NCBI GenBank assembly: GCA_035513275.1
Contig: DATKCJ010000132.1
Coordinates: 1-38,359 of the forward strand
Source: DATKCJ01 sp035513275
GTDB taxonomy: Bacteria > Verrucomicrobiota > Verrucomicrobiia > Opitutales > Opitutaceae
Length of the DNA: 38,359 nucleotides
Direction of reading: 5' to 3'
The notes beneath the pieces are model-generated. The model had not been told where the DNA came from and searched no databases. It worked only from the letters and a program-made list of their open reading frames with translations. The first letter of the stretch is position 1. Each line of letters begins with the position of its first letter. Position numbers and translations under genes: made by a program. This document shows positions 8,573 through 16,334 of the stretch, piece by piece.

Positions 8573-9240
8573 AACGGCGCAGGCACGCGCACGCCCCAGA
8601 ATTGCGGCGAGTCGGTCGCGTCACGGCTCGCGTCGGGCGCCAGATGAGTGAACACCTTGTCGAAGCTAATGCTGCACTGCAGGCGGCGCTGACTGCGCGA
8701 ATCGATCTTCGGATTCACAGTGATCACCGCGGTGGTGAACGGCGGTGCATTCTTGATCGCCTGCGCGCGCCGGCGCGCTTCGAGGTGATCGATCGAGCGT
8801 TCCTTGATCGCGGCGTCGAGCCGCTCGAGATCGGCGCGCGTGATGTCGCACCAGAGCGAGCGCCACTGCGCGGGCTCCACGCGCACAGCGACGACGTTGA
8901 CGATCCGCTTCTGATTTCCCTCCTGCCGCCAGTAGCCGACGATCAGCAGGAAAGGCTCGTCGATGTCGAATTGCCGGAGCGCGTCGCCAAGATCGACGGG
9001 CGTGCCGTGCTTCATGAATTTCGGATTCGCCGGGATGCCGCCGTGCGCAGTGTTTGCCTTCGCGGGGATGTCCCACTGCTGCGTGTAGTCAGATTGCCGG
9101 TATCCGCCGAAGAACGTGTCGGCGATCCACGTCTCCCAAACGTAGCCGTGGCGTTGCACCTCCGCGGCGCGGGCCAACGGTGCAGCGAGGAGCGCGAGCG
9201 CGAGAATCGGTGCGGCCATGAATCGCATCGCGAGGGACAT
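8533..9240 (-). CDS. Secreted protein of unknown function
   Basis: About 235 residues from ATG 9240 (MSLAMRFMAAPILALALLA). A signal peptide ends near AARAAEVQ-like residues at about 24, so the protein is exported. The mature part begins RHGYVWETWIADTFFGGY and contains FLLIVGYWRQEGNQKRIVNVVAVRV and DITRADLERLDAAIKERSI. I do not recognise the family. Upstream in-frame codons fall in the family A repeat and were excluded. ATG 9228 is an alternative start. The 3' end overlaps the SDR gene tail-to-tail by 40 bp, so the two transcripts are antisense there. Confidence 0.7.
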   Translation of the reverse strand: MSLAMRFMAAPILALALLAAPLARAAEVQRHGYVWETWIADTFFGGYRQSDYTQQWDIPAKANTAHGGIPANPKFMKHGTPVDLGDALRQFDIDEPFLLIVGYWRQEGNQKRIVNVVAVRVEPAQWRSLWCDITRADLERLDAAIKERSIDHLEARRRAQAIKNAPPFTTAVITVNPKIDSRSQRRLQCSISFDKVFTHLAPDASRDATDSPQFWGVRVPAPFYSPPRSADSSPD

Positions 9241-9290
9241 TGCCCGGCGCGGGAAAAGTGCGCAAGGCCGGGGCGTCTCGGCATGCCCCT

Positions 9291-9340
9291 GTAGGTTGCG
9301 CGCTCGTCGCGCAACGTGGCGCGGCAAGCGCGCCACCTAC
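9291..9340. repeat. Double-hairpin GTAGG...CCTAC repeat (family A)
   Basis: Fifty bases, GTAGGTTGCGCGC to GCGCGCCACCTAC. The two hairpins are in the opposite order to the copy at 4439-4488, so it is that copy inverted. It lies in the divergent gap between the secreted-protein gene and the DsbA-family gene. Confidence 0.85.
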
Positions 9341-9356
9341 AAGGCCTTCTCTCCTC

Positions 9357-9430
9357 GTAGCCCTGCGCGTGAGCGCAGGGACCTGTGGTATTCGCACGCG
9401 CACTGGTCCCTGTCCTCACGGACAGGGCTA
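9357..9430. repeat. GTAGCCCTG...CAGGGCTAC repeat (family E)
   Basis: GTAGCCCTGCGCGTGAGCGC at 9357 and CTCACGGACAGGGCTAC ending at 9430 form an outer inverted pair. Each half has its own small hairpin (CCCTGCGCGTGAGCGCAGGG and CCCTGTCCTCACGGACAGGG). It resembles elements at 7453 and 20124. Confidence 0.8.
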
Positions 9431-9495
9431 CGGGACAAGCCCCTTCCCCGCGTTGACTGCCGCGCCTCTCCGAACGAATCTCCGTCCCCCGACCG

Positions 9496-10152
9496 ATGAA
9501 AGTCACCTACTACCTCGAGATCCTCTCCTCATGGTGCCACTGGGCCGAGCCTGCGTGGGACGAGCTCAAGAGCCGCTACGACGGCCGCGTCACGTTCGAC
9601 TGGCGCATCGCGCTCATGAACCCCGCGGACTTCCCCGTCTCGCGCTCGCAGTGCGACTGGTTCTACCGGCGCAGCGGCACGATCCGCCGTTCGCCCTACA
9701 TGCTCAACTCGGGCTGGTTCGACGCCTCACTGAAGGGCGACTACACGGCGCCCAACCTCGTGGCCGAGGCGTGCCGCGAGCTCGCCTTCGCCGACGACAC
9801 GCTGCGTCGCGCAATCACGCAAGCGGCGCTACGCGAGGGCCAGAAGGTCGGTCGCATCGCTGAGGCCGCTGCCGTCGCGGCCGCCGCAACCGGACTCGAT
9901 GCCGCGACGATCGAAAGTCGCGCGCAATCCGCGGCCGTGGCCGATCGCGTGCAGGAATCGACCGCGGCTTTCCACGCGCTCCAGGTTACGCAGCGGCCGA
10001 CTTTCGTCCTCGAGGACGAGATTGCCGATAAGGTTGTCCTCTCTGGCCTCGTCGAGGTGGCTCCGATCGCCGCCGCGATCGATGCGATGCTCGCCGATGC
10101 AGCCGCCTATGCCGCTCACCGCGCGCACTTCGGCGAAGTGCCGAAAGAGTGA
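9496..10152 (+). CDS. DsbA-family thioredoxin-fold protein
   Basis: About 218 residues without a signal peptide, so cytosolic. It starts with the first strand MKVTYYLEILSSWCHWAEPA, where SSWCHWA takes the place of the CxxC active site. Only one Cys is present, as in DsbA-like isomerases/FrnE-type proteins and GST-kappa-like relatives rather than true disulfide oxidases. The C-terminal RPTFVLEDEIADKVVLSGL contains the cis-Pro-containing strand typical of the thioredoxin fold. Likely a thiol- or glutathione-linked oxidoreductase or isomerase; the substrate is unknown. rsgA starts 40 bp downstream on the same strand, so co-transcription is possible. Confidence 0.82.
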   Translation: MKVTYYLEILSSWCHWAEPAWDELKSRYDGRVTFDWRIALMNPADFPVSRSQCDWFYRRSGTIRRSPYMLNSGWFDASLKGDYTAPNLVAEACRELAFADDTLRRAITQAALREGQKVGRIAEAAAVAAAATGLDAATIESRAQSAAVADRVQESTAAFHALQVTQRPTFVLEDEIADKVVLSGLVEVAPIAAAIDAMLADAAAYAAHRAHFGEVPKE

Positions 10153-10192
10153 CGGCGCAGCCGGTCACCCAATCGCGCCGGCCGCACTTTCG

Positions 10193-11188
10193 ATGGACCT
10201 CCCCGACCTTGGTTGGAACGATGATTGGGCCGCGCTGTTCGCGCCACATGCCGCGGCGGGACTCGAGCCCGCGCGCGTGACCGCCGACTTCGGTCGCGGC
10301 TACGGAGTGACGACCGCAGGCGGCGAGGTGTTTGCCGAACTCGCCGGGAAACTCCGCCACGATTCCGCGAAGCGCTCGGGCCTGCCCGTCGTGGGCGATT
10401 GGGTCGCGGTGCGCATGAAGCCCGGCGAGCCGCGCTCGCAGCTCCACGCCGTGTTGCCGCGCCGGACGAAGCTCTCGCGCCAGGCCGCCGGCCATCGGCG
10501 AGCCGAGGAACAGGTGCTCGCCGCGAATCTCGACACCGTGTTCATCGTCGCCGGGCTCGGCGCCGAGGTGAACAAGCGCTGGGTCGAGCGCTACCTCTTC
10601 GCCGTGAAGACAGGAGGCATCACACCGGTCGTTGTCCTCAACAAAGGGGATCTCGCTCTATCGGCTGATGCTGTGAAGTCCGAGATCGCAGCGATCGCCG
10701 GCGACGCCGAGGTTGTCGTCACCACCGCAACCGAGCGCGGGGGATTGAAGGCGCTGCGTCCTTGGCTCAAGCGCGGCCACACGATCGCGTTACTCGGATC
10801 CTCGGGCGTGGGAAAATCCTCGATCATCAACCGCCTCCTGCGCGACGAGGTGCAGGTGACGCAGGAAGTGCGCGAGTCCGACTCGAAGGGGCGTCACACC
10901 ACCTCGCACCGCGAACTCTTCATCGCGCCCAACGGCGTGCTGCTCGTCGACACGCCCGGAATGCGTGAACTCCAACTCTGGGAACCCGACGCGCCGCTCT
11001 CGGAACTGTTTCCCGAAATTGCCGCCGCCGCCGCAGGCTGCAAATTCCGCGACTGCTCGCACGAAGCCGAGCCCGGCTGCGCAGTGAAAGCGGCCGCCCA
11101 AGCCGGTCGAATCGACCCCAGCCGCCTCGCCAGCTTCCTGAAACTCCGCTCCGAACGCGAAGCCAGCCGCAAGCCGCGCTATGGGTGA
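10193..11188 (+). CDS. rsgA: Ribosome small-subunit biogenesis GTPase RsgA
   Basis: About 331 residues with the circularly permuted GTPase order G4-G5-G1-G2-G3. NKGD (G4) is near residue 150, GSSGVGKSS (G1/P-loop) at about 202-210, the HTTSHREL region (G2) follows, and DTPGMREL (G3) comes next. The N-terminal OB-fold region includes VVGDWVAVR. The zinc-finger ligands are Cys283, Cys288, His290 and Cys296 in CKFRDCSHEAEPGC. RsgA binds the 30S subunit and uses GTP to promote release of RbfA late in assembly. ATG 10193 (MDLPDLGWNDD) gives the usual family length. A diverged copy of its last codons recurs at 12304-12404. Confidence 0.95.
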   Translation: MDLPDLGWNDDWAALFAPHAAAGLEPARVTADFGRGYGVTTAGGEVFAELAGKLRHDSAKRSGLPVVGDWVAVRMKPGEPRSQLHAVLPRRTKLSRQAAGHRRAEEQVLAANLDTVFIVAGLGAEVNKRWVERYLFAVKTGGITPVVVLNKGDLALSADAVKSEIAAIAGDAEVVVTTATERGGLKALRPWLKRGHTIALLGSSGVGKSSIINRLLRDEVQVTQEVRESDSKGRHTTSHRELFIAPNGVLLVDTPGMRELQLWEPDAPLSELFPEIAAAAAGCKFRDCSHEAEPGCAVKAAAQAGRIDPSRLASFLKLRSEREASRKPRYG

Positions 11189-11247
11189 ATTTGACGGAAA
11201 AGCACCCGCTCCCCTTTGCGGCGCTTCCTCGGACACACTCTGCAATC

Positions 11248-11694
11248 TCAAGCCAATATGGGATCCCAAACGCGGACAAAACCGTAGCCCGCAAAGTGAC
11301 CTGTGTTTCGTGTGGCGAACTCCGTCACACCATGATGCCGCAACGCCAGCGCAAGCCGAGCATCGAAGACAGTCCTGCGACCAACCGTCGGATCGGCGGC
11401 ATGTTTCCAAACACGGTCCATCACCCCCGATCCGGTTCCGGGGTAATCGACGAGCACCCATGAGGGATGTCGGCGAAACGCCTGCACCAACGATGCGGCT
11501 TTGGGTCCGCTCAATGGCTTCTTCAGCACCGCGGGGTTGCGCAACACGACATACAGCTCGAGCAGCACAAGCTCGCAGACGACAACCGAACTGGGTGTCG
11601 TCGGCAAAGAACTGAAGAACGCACGAGCCCTATCGTATTCCGCGCAGTCCCTGTTCAGCGAATAGAGCAGCAGGTTTGTGTCGAACGAGATCAT
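11248..11694 (-). CDS. VapC-like PIN-domain ribonuclease toxin
   Basis: About 148 residues with PIN-domain architecture. Asp5 is in MISFDTNLLLY, Glu41/Glu46 in CELVLLELY, and Asp111 in TVFDARLALAL. The last strand reads EFATRNTGHFAGYGF, where His133 replaces the Asp usual in the TxNxxDF motif, so the fourth acidic position is altered. PIN toxins cut RNA using Mg2+ held by these acids. The upstream gene on the same strand ends 6 bp before this start, the normal antitoxin-toxin arrangement, and the pair is presumably co-transcribed and autoregulated. Activity is uncertain because of the substitution. Confidence 0.85.
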   Translation of the reverse strand: MISFDTNLLLYSLNRDCAEYDRARAFFSSLPTTPSSVVVCELVLLELYVVLRNPAVLKKPLSGPKAASLVQAFRRHPSWVLVDYPGTGSGVMDRVWKHAADPTVGRRTVFDARLALALRHHGVTEFATRNTGHFAGYGFVRVWDPILA

Positions 11695-11700
11695 CCCCGC

Positions 11701-11916
11701 TCATGCTTCGGGGTCGTTGGCGATCAAGCGCCACTCCTCCTCTGGAACGCAAAACTCGCCGAGGTGGAGTCCGTCGGGAAACCGCCATGCCTCTCCCGCA
11801 TCGCGAGATTCAGCCCTCGCGGCCAACGTTCGCACCTCCACTTCAGCGCCATCGGGAAGATGCGCGTCGGGCGGGAGGATCACGGCGCCATTGGAGACTT
11901 TGCCCACGAAAACCAT
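11701..11916 (-). CDS. Antitoxin partner of the PIN toxin
   Basis: About 71 residues. The start GKVSNGAVILPPDAHLPDGAEVEV is the swapped-hairpin type N-terminus seen in AbrB/MazE-like and DUF104-like antitoxins: a beta strand, a 'V..G.I.LP' turn, then 'DG..V.V'. The C-terminal half, rich in Glu and Trp, probably wraps and blocks the toxin. It ends 6 bp before the toxin start. The assignment rests on size, order and the N-terminal pattern. Confidence 0.72.
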   Translation of the reverse strand: MVFVGKVSNGAVILPPDAHLPDGAEVEVRTLAARAESRDAGEAWRFPDGLHLGEFCVPEEEWRLIANDPEA

Positions 11917-12067
11917 GCGATAAGGCTACGCGGTTCCGGTTCGAAAACAAGGTCGATGTCTGTGCTTCCATCGCTCGCCTGGTCAGGGGACCCGGACTAC
12001 AACGCGACGTTTCTCCGCGGACGGGTGCGCCTCTTGACGGTCCTCGGTCCCGTCTCAAACTTACGGC

Positions 12068-12304
12068 ATGGGAGTGAGGGAGATCCAACAAGCCGCGAGA
12101 AACCTGCCGGCTGCCGAGCGCCGGATGCTGACAACATGGATGGTAAGGGAGTTTCCTGCTCTCTCCATCGAAAACCTATTCGCGAGACGGACGCACAAGG
12201 CCGGTGCCGCGGCATTCGAGCCGCCGACCACGGATAATTTTCCTACCGGTGCGACGCTCGCGCACGCCAAGCGCACGGCAAATCGATTGGGCATCGCGAA
12301 GTAG
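12068..12304 (+). CDS. Orphan antitoxin-like small protein
   Basis: About 78 residues. The N-terminus VREIQQAARNLPAAERRMLTTWMV has the 'EI..A...LP..ER..L..W' helix pattern shared by many small antitoxins, including the one at 12979. The rest (FPTGATLAHAKRTANRLGIAK) is basic and helical. No toxin gene follows: immediately after its stop lies the rsgA 3'-end remnant. It is divergent from the PIN antitoxin, with about 150 bp between. It could be a solitary antitoxin or the surviving half of a broken pair. Family not named with confidence. Confidence 0.6.
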   Translation: MGVREIQQAARNLPAAERRMLTTWMVREFPALSIENLFARRTHKAGAAAFEPPTTDNFPTGATLAHAKRTANRLGIAK

Positions 12305-12404
12305 GCTGTGCCAATCGACGGCCGGATCGCCGTCGAAGGCCCTCGCCAGTTTCCGCAAGTCCCGATCCGACCGCGAAGCCGGCCGCAAGCCGCGCTACGG
12401 GTGA
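12304..12404 (+). pseudogene. Diverged remnant of the rsgA 3' end
   Basis: The last 64 bases (12341-12404) align without gaps to the end of rsgA (11125-11188), with about 54 matches, both ending in a TGA stop. The encoded ends are LASFRKSRSDREAGRKPRYG here and LASFLKLRSEREASRKPRYG in rsgA. Upstream similarity (GGCTGTGCC like GGCTGCGCA of rsgA, then GCCGGATCG) continues with small indels up to the antitoxin stop, so about 100 bp is related. It has no start codon of its own. Divergence at mostly conservative positions suggests an rsgA from a related strain rather than a recent copy. Confidence 0.75.
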
Positions 12405-12978
12405 GCAGGCAATCACCAAGCACAGCCTCGCGATTTGCGCTCAACGTCGGCATGTCTGGTGCACAAGATATTGAGTATGGTCAGCCACACTGTTGAACTT
12501 TCAAGAGTCGATGCCCACTCCCACGCCAGAGGATGTTGAGCGAGCACTTCCCGAATGTGTTCGTCCGTTTGTCCGCATAGTGTGCCGGGTAGAACCGCAC
12601 GACGCCTTTCCTGCTCTTTGTCGAGCCATCGGGGAAGCGTTTCGACGATTTGATCAAGTTCCTGTTCGTTGGTCTGGATTGGTTTTCGGGAGTTTGGTTC
12701 TGGATTGCGATTGCGGTTGCCGTTCTAGCGGTCGTGGCCGGTTTGTTCCAGAGGCGGAGGAGACCATGACATTCGGTTCACCAACGCTGCCTAACCAACC
12801 CGGTCATCGCGCTCTGGTTGCAATTGTGGCGTCTCGTGGTCCGGGTCGCTGAGCTTGGGTCGTCAGCCAAAGGGCAAAAAGGGGTCTTAAGATTTAATAC
12901 CCGAGCTGGCGCAGCTTGAGCCGGTAGTCTCCGGGACGGGAGGTTGCAAAACGGGAGAGGGCCCGCAAAGTTTCCCAC
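12405..12978. other. Intergenic region with gene debris
   Basis: These 574 bp hold no intact gene I can support. A frame from 12593 to 12769 on the plus strand encodes a hydrophobic peptide (KFLFVGLDWFSGVWFWIAIA then VAVLAVVAGLFQRRRRP, stop 12767-12769) with the look of a real single-span membrane C-terminus, but it is closed by a stop at 12590-12592 and has no ATG or GTG. It may be the tail of a decayed membrane-protein gene. Confidence 0.5.
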
Positions 12979-13188
12979 ATGAGCACAGTCGCCGAGATCG
13001 AGTCCGCCATTGAGAAGTTGCCGGTGGAAGCGCAACGCGAACTCGCCGCATGGCTCGAGGCCAGATTGTGGCCGGAAAGCCAGGACATGCTTGCGGCCAT
13101 CGATGAGGCGGAGCGATCGCTCGCTGGAGAGGGCGGCGTACCCCTCGAAGACGTTCGCAAGAATCCCGGCAAGTGGATTGCCGGGTAA
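12979..13188 (+). CDS. Antitoxin of a ParE/RelE-type pair
   Basis: About 69 residues. The N-terminus MSTVAEIESAIEKLPVEAQRELAAWLEARL matches the common helix pattern of small antitoxins, and the C-terminus GGVPLEDVRKNPGKWIAG is the typical toxin-binding tail with a 'V....KW' ending. The downstream toxin frame begins at GTG 13173, inside its last codons (16-bp overlap), showing translational coupling. The toxin gene is frameshifted, so this antitoxin may now be solitary. Confidence 0.78.
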   Translation: MSTVAEIESAIEKLPVEAQRELAAWLEARLWPESQDMLAAIDEAERSLAGEGGVPLEDVRKNPGKWIAG

Positions 13189-13471
13189 TCTTTTCGCGTC
13201 CGGCACTGCGCGACTTGGGCGAAATCGCCCGCTGTGTCGCGCAGGAAAACCCGAACGCTGCTGAGCGCGTGGGGATGGAACTGATCAAGATGGCCGAATC
13301 CCTCATGACTATGCCGTGGCGTGGGGGCAACTCCGCTCACGGCCAGGTGTGCGCCGTCTCGTGCTACCGCCTGACCTCGTGACTTATCGAATCGATAAGA
13401 CGACGCACGTGGTTTACGTGCTCCGGTTCTGGCACGCCAGTCGAGATCCGCAGACATTGACGTCGGACTGA
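13173..13471 (+). pseudogene. Frameshifted ParE/RelE-family toxin gene
   Basis: The first frame from GTG 13173 reads VDCRVIFSRPALRDLGEIARCVA then NPNAAERVG, the usual N-terminal helices of ParE. It runs into unrelated residues after MPWRGGNSAHGQ and stops at 13380-13382. A different frame from about 13345 encodes the missing C-terminal half, VRRLVLPPDLVTYRID then VVYVLRFWHASRDPQTL, ending at TGA 13469-13471. Together they make a full toxin of about 98 residues. One indel near 13335-13350 would restore it. Either the toxin has been inactivated or there is a sequencing error. Confidence 0.82.
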
Positions 13472-13695
13472 TACTCCCGACACGAGGACGCTGAGAGTGA
13501 AGTTCGAAGGGACAGAGTTGTGCGGCCATCTCCTGTCTCCGCTCCGGCAATATAGACCGAATTCTTCGGAGCATTCGCACGGATGCGGATCCAATCCGGA
13601 CCACGCAGTCAAGTCGCGCACTGCGGCGCAGTCGTGTCGGGCTTCTTGCCGCGCCATCAGGGGTCCGCTAGCGCTCGACCTTAATCATCCCTCAC

Positions 13696-14934
13696 TCAGC
13701 CCAGAAAAATCAACGGCACGTGCAGCGCCGCCCAGATGCCGAAGCGCATGAGCGTCGCCCTGCGCAGGCTGCGGACGAGCGACGAGAAGTAGACGCCCTT
13801 GGCCATCGTGTTTGTCATCATCGCAACCAGTATCGCCGCGATGAGCGTCGGCGTCACAGCGGCGTCGTTCACGAGCGAGAGCACGACCGGCGTGATGTCA
13901 GAGAGGCCGATGAGCGCGCTGAGCACCAACAGTCCGGATTCGCCGAAGTTCGCGCGCGCAAAGACGGTCACGACCGTGAACACGACGAACAACGCCGCGA
14001 AGACCAGCGCCGGGACGATCTCAAACGGATTCTGGAGCGCGGCGACGTTTGTGCCGGTCTCTTCACCGTTGCGCGGGCGCACCAGCCAGGCGATCACGAG
14101 GCCAGCGCCGCACAGGAGCGCGAGCCTCCACCAAAGCGCCGTCGCGAACGCCGGCGAGAGCAGCGCGATCAATGCAAGGAGCCGCAGATACATGACGCTG
14201 CTGGCGAGCACCACGGCCTGTAGTGCGTGCTGCGCCTGGGCGGGATTCTGTTGAGCGATCCGGCCGGCGGCCACGCTGAGAGCCGTGCTCGAGACGATGC
14301 CACCGGCCACGCCGCTGAGCCACCAGCCCGAGGTCTGACCGAATCGGCGGATGAGAAAATAGCCGGCGAATCCGACCGACGACACCAGCACGACAATCAT
14401 CCAGAGCTTCGACGGGTTGAGCGCGAACTGCGTGAACGGCCGGTCGGGCAGGAGCGGCAGGATGAGCGCCGTGACGATGAGGAACTTGAGGACGGCGAGA
14501 AACTCGCTGCTGTCGAGCGCCTGCACGAAGTGCTCGAACCTCGCCTTCTCTGACAGGAGCAGCGTGCCAATAATCCCAAGTGAGAGCGGCAGCCACGGCT
14601 CGGCCTTCAGCGAGAGCGCGCCGATGACGAAGGTGAGCAGCACCATCGCCTCGGTCGTCCAGCCGAGCCGGCCCTCGTTGAGCTTCGCGAAGTAAGCGGA
14701 CACCGCGAGCGCGGAGAATGCGAGCAGCCCGACCGGCACCGCAAATGCAATGCCCGCCTGTTGCAGCCATGCGCATCCGAAGCCCGATAGCGAAACGAGC
14801 GTGAACGTGCGCAGGCCCGCAGTGCTCCGGCCGGGTTTCGTGGTGGCAGAACGCTCACGCTCGAGCCCGATCAGGAAACCGAGCGCGAGTGCCAGAAGAA
14901 ATCGGAGTTGGAGGGACCACTCGGCTGCATTCAT
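13696..14934 (-). CDS. MgtC/SapB-type membrane protein with DUF4010 domain
   Basis: About 412 residues from ATG 14934 (MNAAEWSLQLRF), with around a dozen hydrophobic segments. The N-terminal third carries the MgtC/SapB signature: LALALGFLIGLERER, then TAGLRTFTLVSLSGFG. The C-terminal two-thirds is the DUF4010 transmembrane domain, with conserved SGVAGGIVSSTALSVA and SALIGLSDITPVVLSL. MgtC-type domains are linked to magnesium homeostasis and ATP synthase control; the function of the DUF4010 fusion is not known. Inner membrane. Monocistronic, with repeat DNA upstream; convergent with the toxin-antitoxin region. Confidence 0.88.
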   Translation of the reverse strand: MNAAEWSLQLRFLLALALGFLIGLERERSATTKPGRSTAGLRTFTLVSLSGFGCAWLQQAGIAFAVPVGLLAFSALAVSAYFAKLNEGRLGWTTEAMVLLTFVIGALSLKAEPWLPLSLGIIGTLLLSEKARFEHFVQALDSSEFLAVLKFLIVTALILPLLPDRPFTQFALNPSKLWMIVVLVSSVGFAGYFLIRRFGQTSGWWLSGVAGGIVSSTALSVAAGRIAQQNPAQAQHALQAVVLASSVMYLRLLALIALLSPAFATALWWRLALLCGAGLVIAWLVRPRNGEETGTNVAALQNPFEIVPALVFAALFVVFTVVTVFARANFGESGLLVLSALIGLSDITPVVLSLVNDAAVTPTLIAAILVAMMTNTMAKGVYFSSLVRSLRRATLMRFGIWAALHVPLIFLG

Positions 14935-15298
14935 GGCGGGGCGTTGAAACCCGGCGCGTAACGGCCGGTGAGGTTTGCCCATTCTTCCAAACGAGCCGCG
15001 CAGTGCAAGTGTGGCGAAGGAAGGCGGCGGGGGCAGAGTCGGTAGACCGCGGACAGTACTTCAGAGCCAGCTTGCGGGTAGCGCTCCCATCGCCTGCCCT
15101 GAGCTCGTCGAATGGGCCGAGGGGCGCGTCCCACGCTCCTCTCGGAGATAGGAGCGCTACCTTCTGAACCATCTGGCGGTAGCCTCGCCGCCCCGCGGAC
15201 GGGTCAGTTCAGTACCCGCGCTCGGAGATCGCGGGCTACCTTAGATAAAGCCCGTGTAGCGGCGCGCCCAGCGGTCACGCCCTACCTTCTCTCCATCT
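14935..15298. repeat. Repeat-rich intergenic region (family F boxes)
   Basis: Contains CTCGGAGATAGGAGCGCTAC near 15140-15160 and GTACCCGCGCTCGGAGATCG continuing to CGGGCTACC near 15211-15240, both of the 'CGGAGAT...GCTACC' type seen again at 4505 and 21473. GAGCTCGTCGAATGGGCCGA near 15101 resembles the family G element. No protein-coding gene is supported in these 364 bp. Confidence 0.6.
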
Positions 15299-15523
15299 CT
15301 AGCGCTTCCTCGACTTGCGCTTCGGCTTCGGCAAGGCGGCGCCCTTCGGCATCGTGGTGCCTGGGCCGAAAACGGCCGGCAGCGGCGGCGGGCGAAACGT
15401 CGACGGGACTGTGCGCCGCATCAGTTGCATCAAGTGGAATCGCTCCCCAACCGTCTCGCGACGCGCCGAAAAAGGAACTTCCGGGGCTGTTGCGAAGAGA
15501 GAGGTCATTGCTGCTGGGAGCAT
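15299..15523 (-). CDS. Possible small basic protein
   Basis: About 74 residues, unknown. The C-terminus is strongly basic (PKPKRKSRKR) and the middle is proline-rich (TVPSTFRPPPLPAVFGPG), which looks more like a real small protein than a shadow frame. No family is recognised. The start is uncertain (ATG 15523 or internal Met codons). An overlapping minus-strand frame at 15282-15563 is a competitor but looks less natural. Confidence 0.3.
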   Translation of the reverse strand: MLPAAMTSLFATAPEVPFSARRETVGERFHLMQLMRRTVPSTFRPPPLPAVFGPGTTMPKGAALPKPKRKSRKR

Positions 15524-15719
15524 CGTTGGAGGCGTTTTGTTCCGCAGAATTTGCGGCGGACATTCGTGGTAGGGCGGAGCACGCCGGAAAACAAGCGGCG
15601 ACTTCGATGTCGCGGACTTGTCACGCAGGATGCGCTTCCTTTGACAGAGTTTTTGCGCACGCCTGCCCCGGCGCGACGGGCGCGTGCAACTTTTTCACGC
15701 ACATCCGTGTTCTTCTGGC

Positions 15720-16061
15720 ATGAGCAAATCCGCACGCACCGCCCTCCTTGTCGTGGCCATGATCCTGGCCGTGCTCTTCGCCCCTTTCTACCTCGGGCAC
15801 GTCTTCGGCGGCATCGCCGCCGCATTCGTCGTCTTGGGCATCGCGGCCTTTCTGCTCCTCGCGGGCGCTGGGGCCATCGTCATCGCGGCAGCCGGAATCC
15901 TCGCGCTCTTCCTGGCAATCTGCGTCGTCCTGCTCGTGGCGCTCTCGCCGGTGCTCGTGCCCGTCGCCTTGGTCGCCGGATTCATCTGGCTGATCTTGAA
16001 GATCGCCAGGCGGCCATCCGCTCCGCCCGCTCCGCCCGCCGCACCCGCTGTGGTCGCGTGA
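15720..16061 (+). CDS. Small integral membrane protein
   Basis: About 113 residues from ATG 15720 (MSKSARTALLVVAMILAV). Almost the whole length is hydrophobic: roughly four closely spaced helices (LLVVAMILAVLFAPFYLG, IAAAFVVLGIAAFLLLA, IVIAAAGILALFLAICVVLL, VLVPVALVAGFIWLILKI) followed by a Pro/Ala tail. No known family is recognised. TTGACA at 15641-15646 could be a -35 box, but there is no good -10. Confidence 0.65.
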   Translation: MSKSARTALLVVAMILAVLFAPFYLGHVFGGIAAAFVVLGIAAFLLLAGAGAIVIAAAGILALFLAICVVLLVALSPVLVPVALVAGFIWLILKIARRPSAPPAPPAAPAVVA

Positions 16062-16085
16062 TACCATTACTGCCGAGTTGAGATT

Positions 16086-16181
16086 GTAGGGCCGCGCCTT
16101 GCGCGCGCCCTTCAAACGGGCGAGGTCAAGCCCCTCGACGGGTCGGGGCCTTGAGCAAAGTCGAAACGGCCGCGCCCCTAC
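16086..16181. repeat. GTAGGG...CCCCTAC repeat (family G)
   Basis: Outer inverted ends GTAGGGCCGCGCC and GGCCGCGCCCCTAC enclose AAGCCCCTCGACGGGTCGGG and CCTTGAGCAAAGTCGAAACG. The inner part is nearly identical to the element at 17580-17691. Confidence 0.8.
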
Positions 16182-16334
16182 AGCGGAGTCATCGCAAACG
16201 GTAACTGGCATGATTTGCCGCCCCCGGCACGAAGTGTCGGTTCAGGAGTTCGTGGTAAGTGCATCTCCATTCGTAAGGTGAGTCGTTGAAAATCTGAATC
16301 GTCGTTGTTCGCGCGTCCGACAAACTCCTGCCAG

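Noticed and set aside
12035..12064. TTGACG...AAACTT as a promoter for the orphan antitoxin gene
   Set aside because: The -10 match is only two of six bases; not better than chance.
12894..13604. Minus-strand frame ending RPGDYRLKLRQLGY, opposite the second toxin-antitoxin pair
   Set aside because: The last residues look protein-like, but the body is antisense to recognised antitoxin and toxin sequence.
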